Shown here piece by piece: positions 9,241-17,287 of a stretch of DNA of 64,000 nt (within the stretch, counting starts at the first letter, position 1; every line of letters starts with the position of its first letter). The translations under genes were made by a program, and so were the position numbers. Source of the DNA: a bacterium (GTDB taxonomy: Bacteria; Ratteibacteria; UBA8468; B48-G9; DSTR01); contig JAKPFT010000052.1 of the NCBI GenBank assembly GCA_029551285.1, positions 1 through 64,000 of the forward strand. Reading direction: 5' to 3'. The notes below the pieces were generated by a model. The model saw nothing but the letters and a program-made list of their open reading frames with translations, had not been told where the DNA came from and did not search any database.

Positions 9241-10821
9241 ATGGAAAAAGTGAAAATACTGGCCACTGACGGATTTGAGCAGGAAGGGGTTGAGATTCTG
9301 AAAAAAGCCGGTTTTCAGGTAACAGAAAGCGCTACGTTACCACCGGAGAAACTCTCTGAAGTTATCCCGGAATATGACGTGCTGATTGTCCGCAGCGCCA
9401 CCAAAGTACCGGCTGAGGTTATCCAGCGGGGCAGCCGGCTGAAAATCATTGGCCGGGCCGGGGTCGGCCTGGATAACATTGACATTAACGCGGCCACGGC
9501 CTGCGGCGTCATCGTCATGAACGCGCCGGAAGGAAACACCATTTCTGCTGCGGAGCACACCATCGGGTTGCTCCTGGCCATGGCTCGAAAAATTCCCCAG
9601 GCCAATGCCTCGGTCAAAGCCGGATTGTGGGAGAAAAAGAAATTTATGGGCACAGAACTCTATGGAAAAACCCTTGGCGTGATTGGCCTGGGCCGGATTG
9701 GCCGACGGGTGGCTTTCATTGCCAGAGGTTTAGGTATGAAGGTGTTAGCCCACGATCCGTTTGTCGGCCAGGAAACAGTCAAGGAGACAGAAATAAGCCT
9801 GGTGAGTCTGGAAGGCTTACTGAAGCAGGCAGATTTTGTGACGCTGCATCTGCCGCTGACCGATAAGACCCGGGGGCTTATTAACGAACAAACCCTTGCC
9901 CTGATGAAAGAAGGCGCTGGCATTATCAACGTAGCCCGGGGCGGCATCATTGATGAAGCCGCTCTCTACCAGGCCCTCTGCCAGGGGAAACTTGGGGCCG
10001 CAGCCCTGGATGTGTTTGAAAAGGAGCCCTTACCTCAGGATAGTCCCCTGCGGAGCCTGGACAACGTGATTTTGACGCCACACCTGGGTGCTTCTACCCA
10101 TGAGGCCCAGGTCAATGTGGCCCGGGACCTGGCAACCCAGATTGTGGACGCCTTCACCCGCAAAGTTATCCGTAATGCCGTTAACCTACCGGCAGCCGAG
10201 GGTGAAGTTCTGGAAAAACTTCGGGGGTATCTTTCAGTAGGCGAACACCTTGGCTGTTTGGTCAGGCAACTGGCTGAAGGGGATTTTAAATCGGTATACC
10301 TTGAGTACAGCGGGGAAATCACCAACTATGATGTTTCCCTGCTGCGGCTGAGTATCCTGAAGGGGTTGCTTTCCGACCAGCCCAAGGTTAATGTGGTCAA
10401 TGCTTCCCTGGTGGCGAAAGAGCGCGGTTGGACTGTGAGTGAACGGCGACTGCCCAGTGCTGGCGAGTTTCTTAATCTGATAACCGTGGAGGTGAAAGGA
10501 AAACGCAAAGTTCAGGCAGCTGGCACCCTCCTCCAGAACCGGGAAGAACGCATTGTTCAGATTGATTCTTACCCGGTGGAAGCCATTCCGGAGGGAGTGC
10601 TGCTGGTCTGCTACAATGACGACCGACCGGGCATCATGGGGCATATTGGCACGGTTTTAGGGAGAAAAGGGGTCAATATCGCGGCCATGACACTTGGTCG
10701 CAAGAAAAAGGGCGGTACTGCCATTACCGTATTAAACTTAGATGAGCAGATCGACGAAGATGTTTTGAAAGAAATTGAGGCGTTTCCGGCTATTCATTCG
10801 GTCAAACTGGTACAACTGTAA
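9241..10821 (+). CDS. serA: D-3-phosphoglycerate dehydrogenase (long form with ASB and ACT domains)
   Basis: First committed step of serine synthesis: 3-phosphoglycerate to 3-phosphohydroxypyruvate with NAD. About 526 residues, the long type found in Bacillus and Mycobacterium. Domains in order: substrate-binding domain with GRAGVGLDNID, Rossmann domain (LGVIGLGRIGRRVA), catalytic Arg/Glu/His in NVARGGIIDE, DVFEKEPL and TPHLGAST, then an allosteric substrate-binding region and a C-terminal ACT domain beginning LLVCYNDDRPGIMGHIG. The ACT domain implies serine feedback control. Start: ATG 9241 has AAAGGA eleven bases upstream. The alternative ATG 9229 would be nearly leaderless and adds four residues. 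Confidence 0.95.
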   Translation: MEKVKILATDGFEQEGVEILKKAGFQVTESATLPPEKLSEVIPEYDVLIVRSATKVPAEVIQRGSRLKIIGRAGVGLDNIDINAATACGVIVMNAPEGNTISAAEHTIGLLLAMARKIPQANASVKAGLWEKKKFMGTELYGKTLGVIGLGRIGRRVAFIARGLGMKVLAHDPFVGQETVKETEISLVSLEGLLKQADFVTLHLPLTDKTRGLINEQTLALMKEGAGIINVARGGIIDEAALYQALCQGKLGAAALDVFEKEPLPQDSPLRSLDNVILTPHLGASTHEAQVNVARDLATQIVDAFTRKVIRNAVNLPAAEGEVLEKLRGYLSVGEHLGCLVRQLAEGDFKSVYLEYSGEITNYDVSLLRLSILKGLLSDQPKVNVVNASLVAKERGWTVSERRLPSAGEFLNLITVEVKGKRKVQAAGTLLQNREERIVQIDSYPVEAIPEGVLLVCYNDDRPGIMGHIGTVLGRKGVNIAAMTLGRKKKGGTAITVLNLDEQIDEDVLKEIEAFPAIHSVKLVQL

Positions 10822-10935
10822 CATGAGAACCCTGTTTTCACATTCACTCTGGGGCGGTCGAAGCAAGGCTGTTAAACCGGGCCGTCCCATCATGTTCCTC
10901 TCAGGCTGACCCGCCGGAAACACCTCCTGGTTACA
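10817..10935 (+). ncRNA. structured RNA candidate between serA and rny (6S-like by position)
   Basis: This spacer folds on paper into a long rod. TGTAAC (10817-10822) pairs with GTTACA (10930-10935), TGTTTTC with GGAAACA, and GGCGGTC with GACCCGCC (one bulge). An alternative inner hairpin pairs GGGGCGG with CCGTCCC. In several bacterial groups 6S RNA lies beside zapA/ygfA/rny, which is why that identity is considered. No zapA is present here, I see no clear own promoter or terminator, and the conserved 6S bubble was not verified. It may instead be an untranslated leader of rny. Confidence 0.3.
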
Positions 10936-10988
10936 ACTTGAGCCCTCTGCCAGACACTGGCAGCAGGAGCACCGAGGGGGTGAAGAAA

Positions 10989-12560
10989 ATGGGTGAGAAG
11001 TTCTTCCTCTTACTTCCCTGGATTATTATTCTGTGGAGCGCTGTTTCTCTGCTAATCGGATACTGGTGGCGCAAATATGTGGGTGAACGCACCATGGCCG
11101 CCGCCGAAAAACGCGCCCGGGAGATTATCCAGGAAGCGGAAAATCTGGCCCAGAGTAAGAAGCGCGAGATTGACCTGGAAGCCAAAGAAATAGTCTTCCG
11201 TCTCCGGGCTGATTTCGAAAGGGAAACCCGAAACAAACGCCGGGAGATGCAGTTTCAGGAGAAGCGGCTGCAGCAGAGAGAGTTTAACTTAGAACGCCGG
11301 GCCGAACTGCTGGAGAAAAAAGAAGCCGAGCTGACCGAGCGAGAAAAAAATCTGCAGAGCAAGGAACAGGCTGCTCAGGAAAGAGAAAAGGCTTATATAG
11401 CTCTGCTGGAAGAAGAGAAAAAACGTCTGGAAAAAATTTCCAGCATGAGTCGGGAGGAAGCCAAGCAGGAGTTATTGAAGACCATGGAGGAGGAAGCCCG
11501 GAAAGAAGCGGTAAAACTACAGCGCAAGATTGAAGAAGAAGCACGTTCCAATGCGGAGAAAACCGCCCGGGAGATTATGCTGGCGGCCATGCAACGGCTG
11601 GCTTCAGAAGAAGCCTCAGAAAGCACTGTTTCGGTGGTAAGTTTACCCAACGATGAAGTGAAGGGACGAATTATCGGCCGGGAAGGACGCAATATCAGAG
11701 CCTTTGAGGCCGCTACCGGCGTGGACTTAATTGTGGACGATACACCTGAAGCTGTGACCATCTCCTCTTTTAACCTCTTCCGGCGGGAGATTGCCAGATT
11801 TTCTCTGGAAAGACTGGTGGTGGATGGCCGGATTCATCCGGGCAGAATTGAAGAGGTGGTGGAACGGGTCAAGAAAGAACTGGAAGAAAAAACCTTGCAG
11901 GAAGGTACCAACACCATCTTTGAGGTGGGACTGGAAAATGTTCATCCGGAGCTGGTGAAACTGCTCGGTCGTCTCAAATATCGGACCAGTTTCGGCCAGA
12001 ATGTCCTTCAACATTCTAAAGAAGCGGCCTTCCTGGCAGCCATGATTGCGGCTGACTTAGGTCTGGATTCTAAACTGGCCCGGCGGGCGGCGCTTTTTCA
12101 TGATATCGGCAAAGCCGTGGACCAGGAAGTGGAAGGAACTCATCCGGAAATCGGGGCGGAAATCCTGCAAAAATTCGGTGAGAACGAAATCGTGGTCCAG
12201 GCGGCGCTGGCTCACCACCGGGACACCTCGGTCGCCTCTCCCTATACCGTGCTTACGGCAGTGGCTGATGCCATTTCCGCCACCCGGCCCGGGGCCAGAA
12301 GAGATACCTTAGAAAAGTATCTGCGCCGGATTGAAGATTTAGAAAAAATCGCTTCTTCTTTCAAAGGGGTTGATACCGCCTACGCTATTTCGGCCGGCCG
12401 GGAGGTGCGGGTGATTGTTAAACCAGGAGAAACAACCGATGAGGACGCCCACATTCTGGCCAGGGAGATCGCCAAGAAGATAGAAGAAAATCTTCAGTAT
12501 ATCGGCCAGGTGCGGGTGACGGTGATCCGGGAAAAACGAGAGACTGAGATTGCTAAGTAA
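10989..12560 (+). CDS. rny: ribonuclease Y
   Basis: Membrane-anchored endoribonuclease that initiates mRNA decay. About 523 residues from the ATG preceded by GAGGGGGTGA; upstream in-frame codons have no ribosome site. Architecture is canonical: one N-terminal membrane helix (FFLLLPWIIILWSAVSLLIG), a long Glu/Lys/Arg coiled coil to about residue 200, a KH domain (VKGRIIGREGRNIRAFE), and an HD domain with ALFHDIGKA followed by the second metal-binding histidines (THPEIGAEI, LAHHRDT). It sits downstream of a possible structured RNA and upstream of tRNA-Asp, which has its own promoter. Confidence 0.97.
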   Translation: MGEKFFLLLPWIIILWSAVSLLIGYWWRKYVGERTMAAAEKRAREIIQEAENLAQSKKREIDLEAKEIVFRLRADFERETRNKRREMQFQEKRLQQREFNLERRAELLEKKEAELTEREKNLQSKEQAAQEREKAYIALLEEEKKRLEKISSMSREEAKQELLKTMEEEARKEAVKLQRKIEEEARSNAEKTAREIMLAAMQRLASEEASESTVSVVSLPNDEVKGRIIGREGRNIRAFEAATGVDLIVDDTPEAVTISSFNLFRREIARFSLERLVVDGRIHPGRIEEVVERVKKELEEKTLQEGTNTIFEVGLENVHPELVKLLGRLKYRTSFGQNVLQHSKEAAFLAAMIAADLGLDSKLARRAALFHDIGKAVDQEVEGTHPEIGAEILQKFGENEIVVQAALAHHRDTSVASPYTVLTAVADAISATRPGARRDTLEKYLRRIEDLEKIASSFKGVDTAYAISAGREVRVIVKPGETTDEDAHILAREIAKKIEENLQYIGQVRVTVIREKRETEIAK

Positions 12561-12571
12561 TCACCGGAAAG

Positions 12572-12601
12572 TTGACCGGGAAGCGACTGCGGTGTTAAAA
12601 T
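12572..12601 (+). promoter_or_regulatory. promoter of tRNA-Asp
   Basis: TTGACC (12572-12577), 18 bases, TAAAAT (12596-12601). The predicted start near 12608 is five bases before the mature tRNA. This promoter may also feed thrS downstream. Confidence 0.65.
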
Positions 12602-12612
12602 AAGTTAAAACT

Positions 12613-12686
12613 GGGGCGGTAGTTCAGCGGCCTAGAATGCCAGACTGTCGATCTGGATGTCGCGGGTTCGAATCCCGTCCGCCCCG
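12613..12686 (+). tRNA. tRNA-Asp (GTC anticodon)
   Basis: A 74-base cloverleaf. Acceptor GGGGCGG pairs with CCGCCCC, D-stem GTTC with GAAT, anticodon stem CCAGA with TCTGG around loop CTGTCGA (anticodon GTC), and T-stem GCGGG with CCCGT around TTCGAAT. The discriminator base is G, as expected for Asp. CCA is not encoded (TTG follows), so it must be added enzymatically. The gene lies between rny and thrS. Confidence 0.97.
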
Positions 12687-12802
12687 TTGAAATTAGCCAA
12701 CTACCGACGAAAGGAAAGAAGGAAAACAGGAGATGATTTTTTTCTCAAGCCTATACCGGTCAGAGAGGATAACTTCTGAACTCTTTTCCCTTTAACCAAC
12801 TT

Positions 12803-14524
12803 ATGGCAGAGCAATTTAACCCCGAAGCTTACTGGCATACCTCCTCACACATTCTCGCCCAGGCGGTGAAAAGACTTTTTCCCGAAGTAAAGCTGGGTAT
12901 TGGCCCGGCTATTGAGAAAGGCTTTTACTATGATTTCTTCCGGACAACGCCTTTCACTCCGGAAGACTTGAAACGGATTGAAGCCGAGATGAAGCGGATT
13001 ATTGAGGAGGACTTGCCGATTGTCCGGCAGGAGATTTCCAAAGAACAGGCCAGACAAAAACTGAAGGAAGAACCTTTCAAATTAGAACTTTTGGAAGAAA
13101 TTCCTGGAGAACAGGTCACCTTTTACCAGCAGGGCGATTTCACTGACCTTTGCCAGGGGCCACATCTGGCCAGCACCGGTGCGGTGCGTCACTTCAAGCT
13201 TCTTTCTGTGGCTGCCTCTTACTGGAAGGGAGATGAAAAACGCGAGAGTCTCCAGCGCATCTATGGAATTTCCTTCCTGGAGAAAAAAGATCTGGATGAT
13301 TATCTTCACTTCATTCAGGAGGCGAAGGAAAGAGACCATCGCACCCTGGGTGTGAAACTGGATCTTTTCAGCCTCCATCCGGAATACGGTTCTGGCCTTA
13401 TTTTCTGGCATCCGAAAGGGGCCCTGGTCCGGAAGGTCATTGAAGATTTCTGGAGGCAGGTTCACCTTCAAAACGGTTACCAGTTACTTTACACCCCGCA
13501 TATTGCTGACCTGAGCCTCTGGGACTGTTCCGGACACACCTCCTTCTACCGGGAAAACATGTTTCCGCCGATGGAACTGGAAACCGGGCAACAAATCCAG
13601 TTAAAACCGATGAACTGCCCTTTCCATATTCTTGTTTACAAGAACTGCCGGCGCAGTTACCGGGAACTACCCCTGCGCTGGGCGGAGCTGGGGACAGTCT
13701 ACCGGCTGGAAAAGCAGGGGGTGCTCCATGGACTGCTCCGGGTCCGCGGTTTTACCCAGGATGATGCCCACATTTTTTGCACACCGGAGCAACTGGAAGA
13801 AGAAATCGGGAAGATTATCCAACTGGTCTGTTACTTTCTGAGTCGCTTTGGCTTCAAGGATTACCTGGTCTTTCTTTCCACCAGACCGGAGAAGTACGTG
13901 GGCAGCCTGGAAAACTGGGAACGAGCCACGGCCGCGCTGGAAACCGCGTTAAAACAACAGCATCTTACTTACCAGATTGACCCTGGAGCCGGTGTTTTTT
14001 ATGGTCCCAAGATTGACATCAAGATTAAGGACTGTCTTGGCCGCGAGTGGCAGTGTTCTACCATTCAGGTTGATTTTAATATTCCGGAAAGGTTTCAACT
14101 CTCCTATGTTGACCCTTCCGGACAGCAGGTCCAGCCGATTATGATTCACCGGGCCATCCTCGGCTCGTTAGAGCGCTTCTTTGGCGTATTGATTGAGCAC
14201 TACAAGGGCAACATGCCGCTCTGGCTGGCGCCAGTCCAGTGCCGGATACTGCCCATTGCGGACAGGCATCTTGACTACGCTCGGTCGGTCCAGGAAGTGT
14301 TAGGGGAAGATTTCAGGGTGGAAGTGGACGAACGCAATGAAAAAATCAACCGGAAAATTCGTGATGCTGAAGAGGAAAAAATTCCGGTGATGCTGATTGT
14401 GGGAGATAGAGAAGTAGAGAAAAAATTGGTTACCGTACGCTGGCACGGCCAGACTAATCAGGATCAGTTTTCCGGGGAACAGTTGAAACAGGTTCTGAGG
14501 GAAAAAGTAAGCCGTTATGAGTAG
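12803..14524 (+). CDS. thrS: threonyl-tRNA synthetase lacking the TGS domain
   Basis: Charges tRNA-Thr. The protein has 573 residues against about 640 for E. coli ThrRS. The missing part is the N-terminal TGS (N1) domain, as the sequence begins directly at the editing domain (WHTSSHILAQA). The editing site is complete: H12, H16, C117 and H121 correspond to the HxxxH and CxxxH zinc-like cluster. Catalytic-core zinc ligands are also present (KPMNCPFH, DDAHIF, MIHRAILGS), and motif 2 is RVRGFTQDDAH. A C-terminal anticodon-binding domain follows. No in-frame upstream start that would restore TGS is visible. It heads a cluster with infC-rpmI-rplT. Confidence 0.96.
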   Translation: MAEQFNPEAYWHTSSHILAQAVKRLFPEVKLGIGPAIEKGFYYDFFRTTPFTPEDLKRIEAEMKRIIEEDLPIVRQEISKEQARQKLKEEPFKLELLEEIPGEQVTFYQQGDFTDLCQGPHLASTGAVRHFKLLSVAASYWKGDEKRESLQRIYGISFLEKKDLDDYLHFIQEAKERDHRTLGVKLDLFSLHPEYGSGLIFWHPKGALVRKVIEDFWRQVHLQNGYQLLYTPHIADLSLWDCSGHTSFYRENMFPPMELETGQQIQLKPMNCPFHILVYKNCRRSYRELPLRWAELGTVYRLEKQGVLHGLLRVRGFTQDDAHIFCTPEQLEEEIGKIIQLVCYFLSRFGFKDYLVFLSTRPEKYVGSLENWERATAALETALKQQHLTYQIDPGAGVFYGPKIDIKIKDCLGREWQCSTIQVDFNIPERFQLSYVDPSGQQVQPIMIHRAILGSLERFFGVLIEHYKGNMPLWLAPVQCRILPIADRHLDYARSVQEVLGEDFRVEVDERNEKINRKIRDAEEEKIPVMLIVGDREVEKKLVTVRWHGQTNQDQFSGEQLKQVLREKVSRYE

Positions 14525-14537
14525 CTGGCCGGTAAAT

Positions 14538-14566
14538 TTGACGGGATTTCTCAAAAAAGGTAGACT
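14538..14566 (+). promoter_or_regulatory. possible promoter of infC-rpmI-rplT
   Basis: TTGACG (14538-14543), 17 bases, TAGACT (14561-14566), in the thrS-infC spacer. The predicted start is about 30 bases before the proposed infC start. The -10 is weak. Confidence 0.35.
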
Positions 14567-14602
14567 TATAAAGCTAAACTGAATTCATCACAAGGAGAAG
14601 CC

Positions 14603-15133
14603 ATCAGCGAGCGATGGCCCAGAGATAGTCTGAAGAGATACAGGGTTAACTTTCAGATACGGGTTCCACAGGTTCGTCTTATCAGCAACGATGGTTCTCA
14701 GCTGGGGATTATCAGCCGGGACCAGGCGTTACGGATGGCTCAGGAAAAAATGTTAGACCTGGTGGAGATTGTGCCGACAGCCAGTCCGCCCATCTGCCGG
14801 TTAATGGATTACAAGAAGTTTCTGTACGAACAAAAGAAAAAGGAAAAGGAATTAAGAAAGAAACAGCGCCTGATGATTTTGAAGGAAATCAGGATGACAC
14901 CTGAGACCAGTGAACATGACTATCAGTTTAAGAAGCAGCATATTGAAGAATTTTTGAAAGAGGGACACCGGGTGAAAGTTACCATTTTTTACAAGGGTCG
15001 TGAAATTCTGCATAAAGAACGGGGCTACCAGCTCTTAGAACGTATTGTCAAGGATGTGTCCGCTGTGGGAAAGGTGGAGAGGCCAGCCAGATTGGAAGGA
15101 CCCCGGCTTTCTCTAAACCTTGTTCCGCTATAA
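14603..15133 (+). CDS. infC: translation initiation factor IF-3, starting at an AUC codon
   Basis: IF-3 binds the 30S subunit and polices start-codon choice. The first in-frame ATG (14735) would remove the N-terminal domain. The conserved IF-3 N-terminus (RVNFQIRVPQVRLI, then GSQLGIISRDQAL) is encoded upstream of it in the same frame with no stop. AAGGAG at 14593-14598 lies five bases before ATC 14603, giving a normal 176-residue protein. The C-terminal domain (KEIRMTPETSEHDYQFK, HRVKVTIFYKGRE) is canonical. IF-3 discriminates against such codons, so the gene is probably self-repressed, as established for the AUU start in E. coli. Other near-cognate starts cannot be excluded. Confidence 0.93.
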   Translation: MSERWPRDSLKRYRVNFQIRVPQVRLISNDGSQLGIISRDQALRMAQEKMLDLVEIVPTASPPICRLMDYKKFLYEQKKKEKELRKKQRLMILKEIRMTPETSEHDYQFKKQHIEEFLKEGHRVKVTIFYKGREILHKERGYQLLERIVKDVSAVGKVERPARLEGPRLSLNLVPL

Positions 15134-15152
15134 CGTTTTCCCGGGAGCAACT

Positions 15153-15353
15153 ATGCCTAAACTTAAAACCAAAAAATCCGTGGCTAAAAGATTTAAGATC
15201 ACCGGTACCGGCAAGGTCAAACACTACCGGGCTGGCGGTATGCACCTGTTAGGGAAGAAAAGCTCCAAGCGAAAACGCCGGCTGAAAAGACCGACGATTC
15301 TTAAAAACAAAGGCGATATCAAAACCGTGAAGAGACTATTGCCTTACCGTTAA
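15153..15353 (+). CDS. rpmI: 50S ribosomal protein L35
   Basis: A 66-residue, highly basic ribosomal protein. Start ATG 15153 is preceded by GGGAG, and the family N-terminus MPKLKTKKSVAKRFK matches. The internal HLLGKKSSKRKRRLK and C-terminal VKRLLPY are standard. It lies between infC and rplT in the conserved infC-rpmI-rplT order. In enterobacteria L20 represses this operon translationally. No specific L20-binding pseudoknot was identified here. Confidence 0.97.
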   Translation: MPKLKTKKSVAKRFKITGTGKVKHYRAGGMHLLGKKSSKRKRRLKRPTILKNKGDIKTVKRLLPYR

Positions 15354-15369
15354 TACAGGAGACAACACC

Positions 15370-15726
15370 ATGCCAAGAGTCAAACATGCTCCCGCGTCCC
15401 GGGCGCGTCACAAGAAAGTTTTGAAGAGAGCCAAAGGTTATCGCCAGGGACGTTCCAAACTGTTCAAACGTGCTAAAGAGTTTTCGGAGCGCGCCCTAAC
15501 CTACGCCTGGCGAGACCGCCGGCGTAAAAAGCGCGAATTCAGGAAACTGTGGATTGCGCGCCTGACCGCTGCCTGTCGCAGCCGCGGTCTTTCCTACAGC
15601 GCTTTTCTGGCCGGTGTGAAAAAACTTGGTTGTAACCTTAACCGGAAAAACCTTTCGGAGATTGCCTTCCATCAGCCAGAAGTTTTTTCTGGCCTGGTGG
15701 AGAAAATCCGGGGATTGTCTCCTTGA
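15370..15726 (+). CDS. rplT: 50S ribosomal protein L20
   Basis: A 118-residue assembly protein of the large subunit. The N-terminal basic extension that threads through 23S rRNA (MPRVKHAPASRARHKKVLKRAKGYRQGRSK, given by position 1-30) and the globular C-terminal domain (LWIARLTAACRSRGLSYS) are both typical. A Shine-Dalgarno CAGGAG lies nine bases before the ATG. It is followed after ten bases by a GTG-started diguanylate cyclase gene on the same strand, which looks co-transcribed with the ribosomal genes. Confidence 0.97.
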   Translation: MPRVKHAPASRARHKKVLKRAKGYRQGRSKLFKRAKEFSERALTYAWRDRRRKKREFRKLWIARLTAACRSRGLSYSAFLAGVKKLGCNLNRKNLSEIAFHQPEVFSGLVEKIRGLSP

Positions 15727-15735
15727 GGACACTGG

Positions 15736-16932
15736 GTGAGAACGATCAGAAATTTCGTCTTTCTGGTGACCTGCCTGTTTGTACTCTTTATCAATTACCA
15801 GTTAGTCAGGAATGTTCTTTATCCACCAGTTTTTTATCTGACCGCCTTTGAAATTGTTACTCTGTCGCTCATTCTGGCCGAGGTGATCACCGGTTTCCAG
15901 CAGGCCAACCAGCTCAGCGCGCTTACGCGGGAAGTTGACCGACAGCGTCTGATCATTTCCGATTATGTGGTGGAATCCAAGTTGCTCTCCACCATAGGTG
16001 AGATGATGGAAAATTTCAGCGCTGAACTTTCTCTCCAGGAAACTCTGCAGAAGATTGTGGATTCAGTCGCCGGTCACTTCCACCAGCAGACAGTTATTCT
16101 CCAGTTATTCGGGGAGAAGTTTGCCCGGGTCATTCGGGGCAAGGAAATCGTCGTTCCGGATAAAGTGCTGGAGGAAGTTGTCATGAAAGGTCATCCGGTC
16201 CTGATTAACAACACCGGTAGTTTCCCGGAATATCGCACATTCGCTGACCAGGGGGTTTCCTCTCTGCTTATGGCACCGCTGGTCCGGCGGAGCGAGGTAT
16301 TTGGTTTCCTGGGCGTTTTCTCAGGAAAAAGCGAACGTCGTTTCAGCCCCAAAGACCTTGACCTTCTGCGGATGGTAATTGCGCCCACCTGCCTTTTCAT
16401 TGAAAACACCGAACTATTTGAAAAAACAAGAATTCTGGCCATCACTGACAGTCTTACCCATCTTTACAACCGGCGCCACTTTGAAGATGTCTTCTCCAAC
16501 CTGCTGGTGGAAGTGCACCGCAGAAACCAGACTGCAGCGCTGTGCCTCTGTGACATTGACCACTTCAAAATTTACAATGATACCAATGGCCACCAGGCTG
16601 GTGACCAGGCGCTCAGGGAGATTGCCGACATCCTGCACCGGGGAGTGAAAGGATCAGACATCGTGGCTCGTTATGGCGGAGAGGAATTTGTCATTATTCT
16701 GCCGGAAACCACCAAGGCAAACGCTCTGAAAATCTGTGAAGACCTCCGGCGAAAAGTCCAGGAACACAACTTCCCGAACGAAGACAAGCAACCTGAGAAA
16801 GACCTGACGCTCAGTTTCGGGGTAGCCTGCTTTCCTGAAGACGCTGAAGGGCCTTCGGAATTACTGAAAAAGGCAGACCAGGCTCTTTACCGGGCAAAAG
16901 AACAGGGCCGCAACCGGGTGGTCGCGGCCTGA
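15736..16932 (+). CDS. membrane-anchored GAF-GGDEF diguanylate cyclase
   Basis: A 398-residue signalling enzyme predicted to make cyclic di-GMP. Two N-terminal membrane helices (about residues 6-23 and 31-52) are followed by a short linker, a GAF domain (about 95-225) and a C-terminal GGDEF domain (about 235-398). The active-site loop reads ARYGGEEF (GGEEF at 314-318) and the metal and base contacts DIDHFK and DTNGH are present, so it should be catalytic. The product-inhibition I-site RxxD is changed to KGSD (305-308), so feedback inhibition may be weak. The GTG start follows TTGAGGA. Sitting directly behind rplT, it is probably expressed with the translation operon. Confidence 0.9.
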   Translation: MRTIRNFVFLVTCLFVLFINYQLVRNVLYPPVFYLTAFEIVTLSLILAEVITGFQQANQLSALTREVDRQRLIISDYVVESKLLSTIGEMMENFSAELSLQETLQKIVDSVAGHFHQQTVILQLFGEKFARVIRGKEIVVPDKVLEEVVMKGHPVLINNTGSFPEYRTFADQGVSSLLMAPLVRRSEVFGFLGVFSGKSERRFSPKDLDLLRMVIAPTCLFIENTELFEKTRILAITDSLTHLYNRRHFEDVFSNLLVEVHRRNQTAALCLCDIDHFKIYNDTNGHQAGDQALREIADILHRGVKGSDIVARYGGEEFVIILPETTKANALKICEDLRRKVQEHNFPNEDKQPEKDLTLSFGVACFPEDAEGPSELLKKADQALYRAKEQGRNRVVAA

Positions 16933-16940
16933 GCAGAAAA

Positions 16941-17273
16941 TTATCCACCCTCTTTCTCCAGCCAGCCGTGAATAATTTTCCAGGCTTCAGCCACCAGGGA
17001 ATGTTTTTTTTCCTCAAAACTTTCTCTTATCCGGGAGAGCTTCTGGTGAACCTGCTCCTGCTGGATAGCAGTTTCCTTCTGCAACCATGCTTCCTGCTCT
17101 TTTCTCCACGCCCCAAGTAATTGGTTCAATTCTTTTTCCTTTTCCATCCGAAGAGAATCCACCTGCTGGCTGACACTGGCCAGCAGCCGGGCAGCTTGCT
17201 CCTTAGCGCTGGCCAAAATCTCTTCGGCTTTAGCCTCAGCCTCCTTAATTTTTTCCACCGTTTCTTTAACCAT
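16941..17273 (-). CDS. coiled-coil protein resembling V/A-type ATPase subunit G/H
   Basis: About 110 residues, almost wholly helical and charged (EKIKEAEAKAEEILASAKEQAARLL near the N-terminus by position 6-30). It resembles the peripheral-stalk subunit G/H of V/A-type ATPases or the soluble part of ATP synthase subunit b. No other ATPase gene is nearby, so that role is only suggested by composition. A TATAAT sits six bases before the chosen ATG (17280-17285 on the reverse strand), though without a convincing -35. A longer start at 17303 would overlap the end of comEC. It is the last gene of the dapF-comEC cluster and abuts the convergent cyclase gene. Confidence 0.6.
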   Translation of the reverse strand: MVKETVEKIKEAEAKAEEILASAKEQAARLLASVSQQVDSLRMEKEKELNQLLGAWRKEQEAWLQKETAIQQEQVHQKLSRIRESFEEKKHSLVAEAWKIIHGWLEKEGG

Positions 17274-17287
17274 GGTCTTATTATACT

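Noticed and set aside
12733-12795. 20-codon frame before thrS as a threonine leader peptide
   Set aside because: Only one Thr codon, no alternative terminator hairpin, and a ribosome site abutting the ATG.
16941-17273. Part of a V-type ATPase operon
   Set aside because: Only a coiled-coil resemblance; no other ATPase subunit gene in the window.
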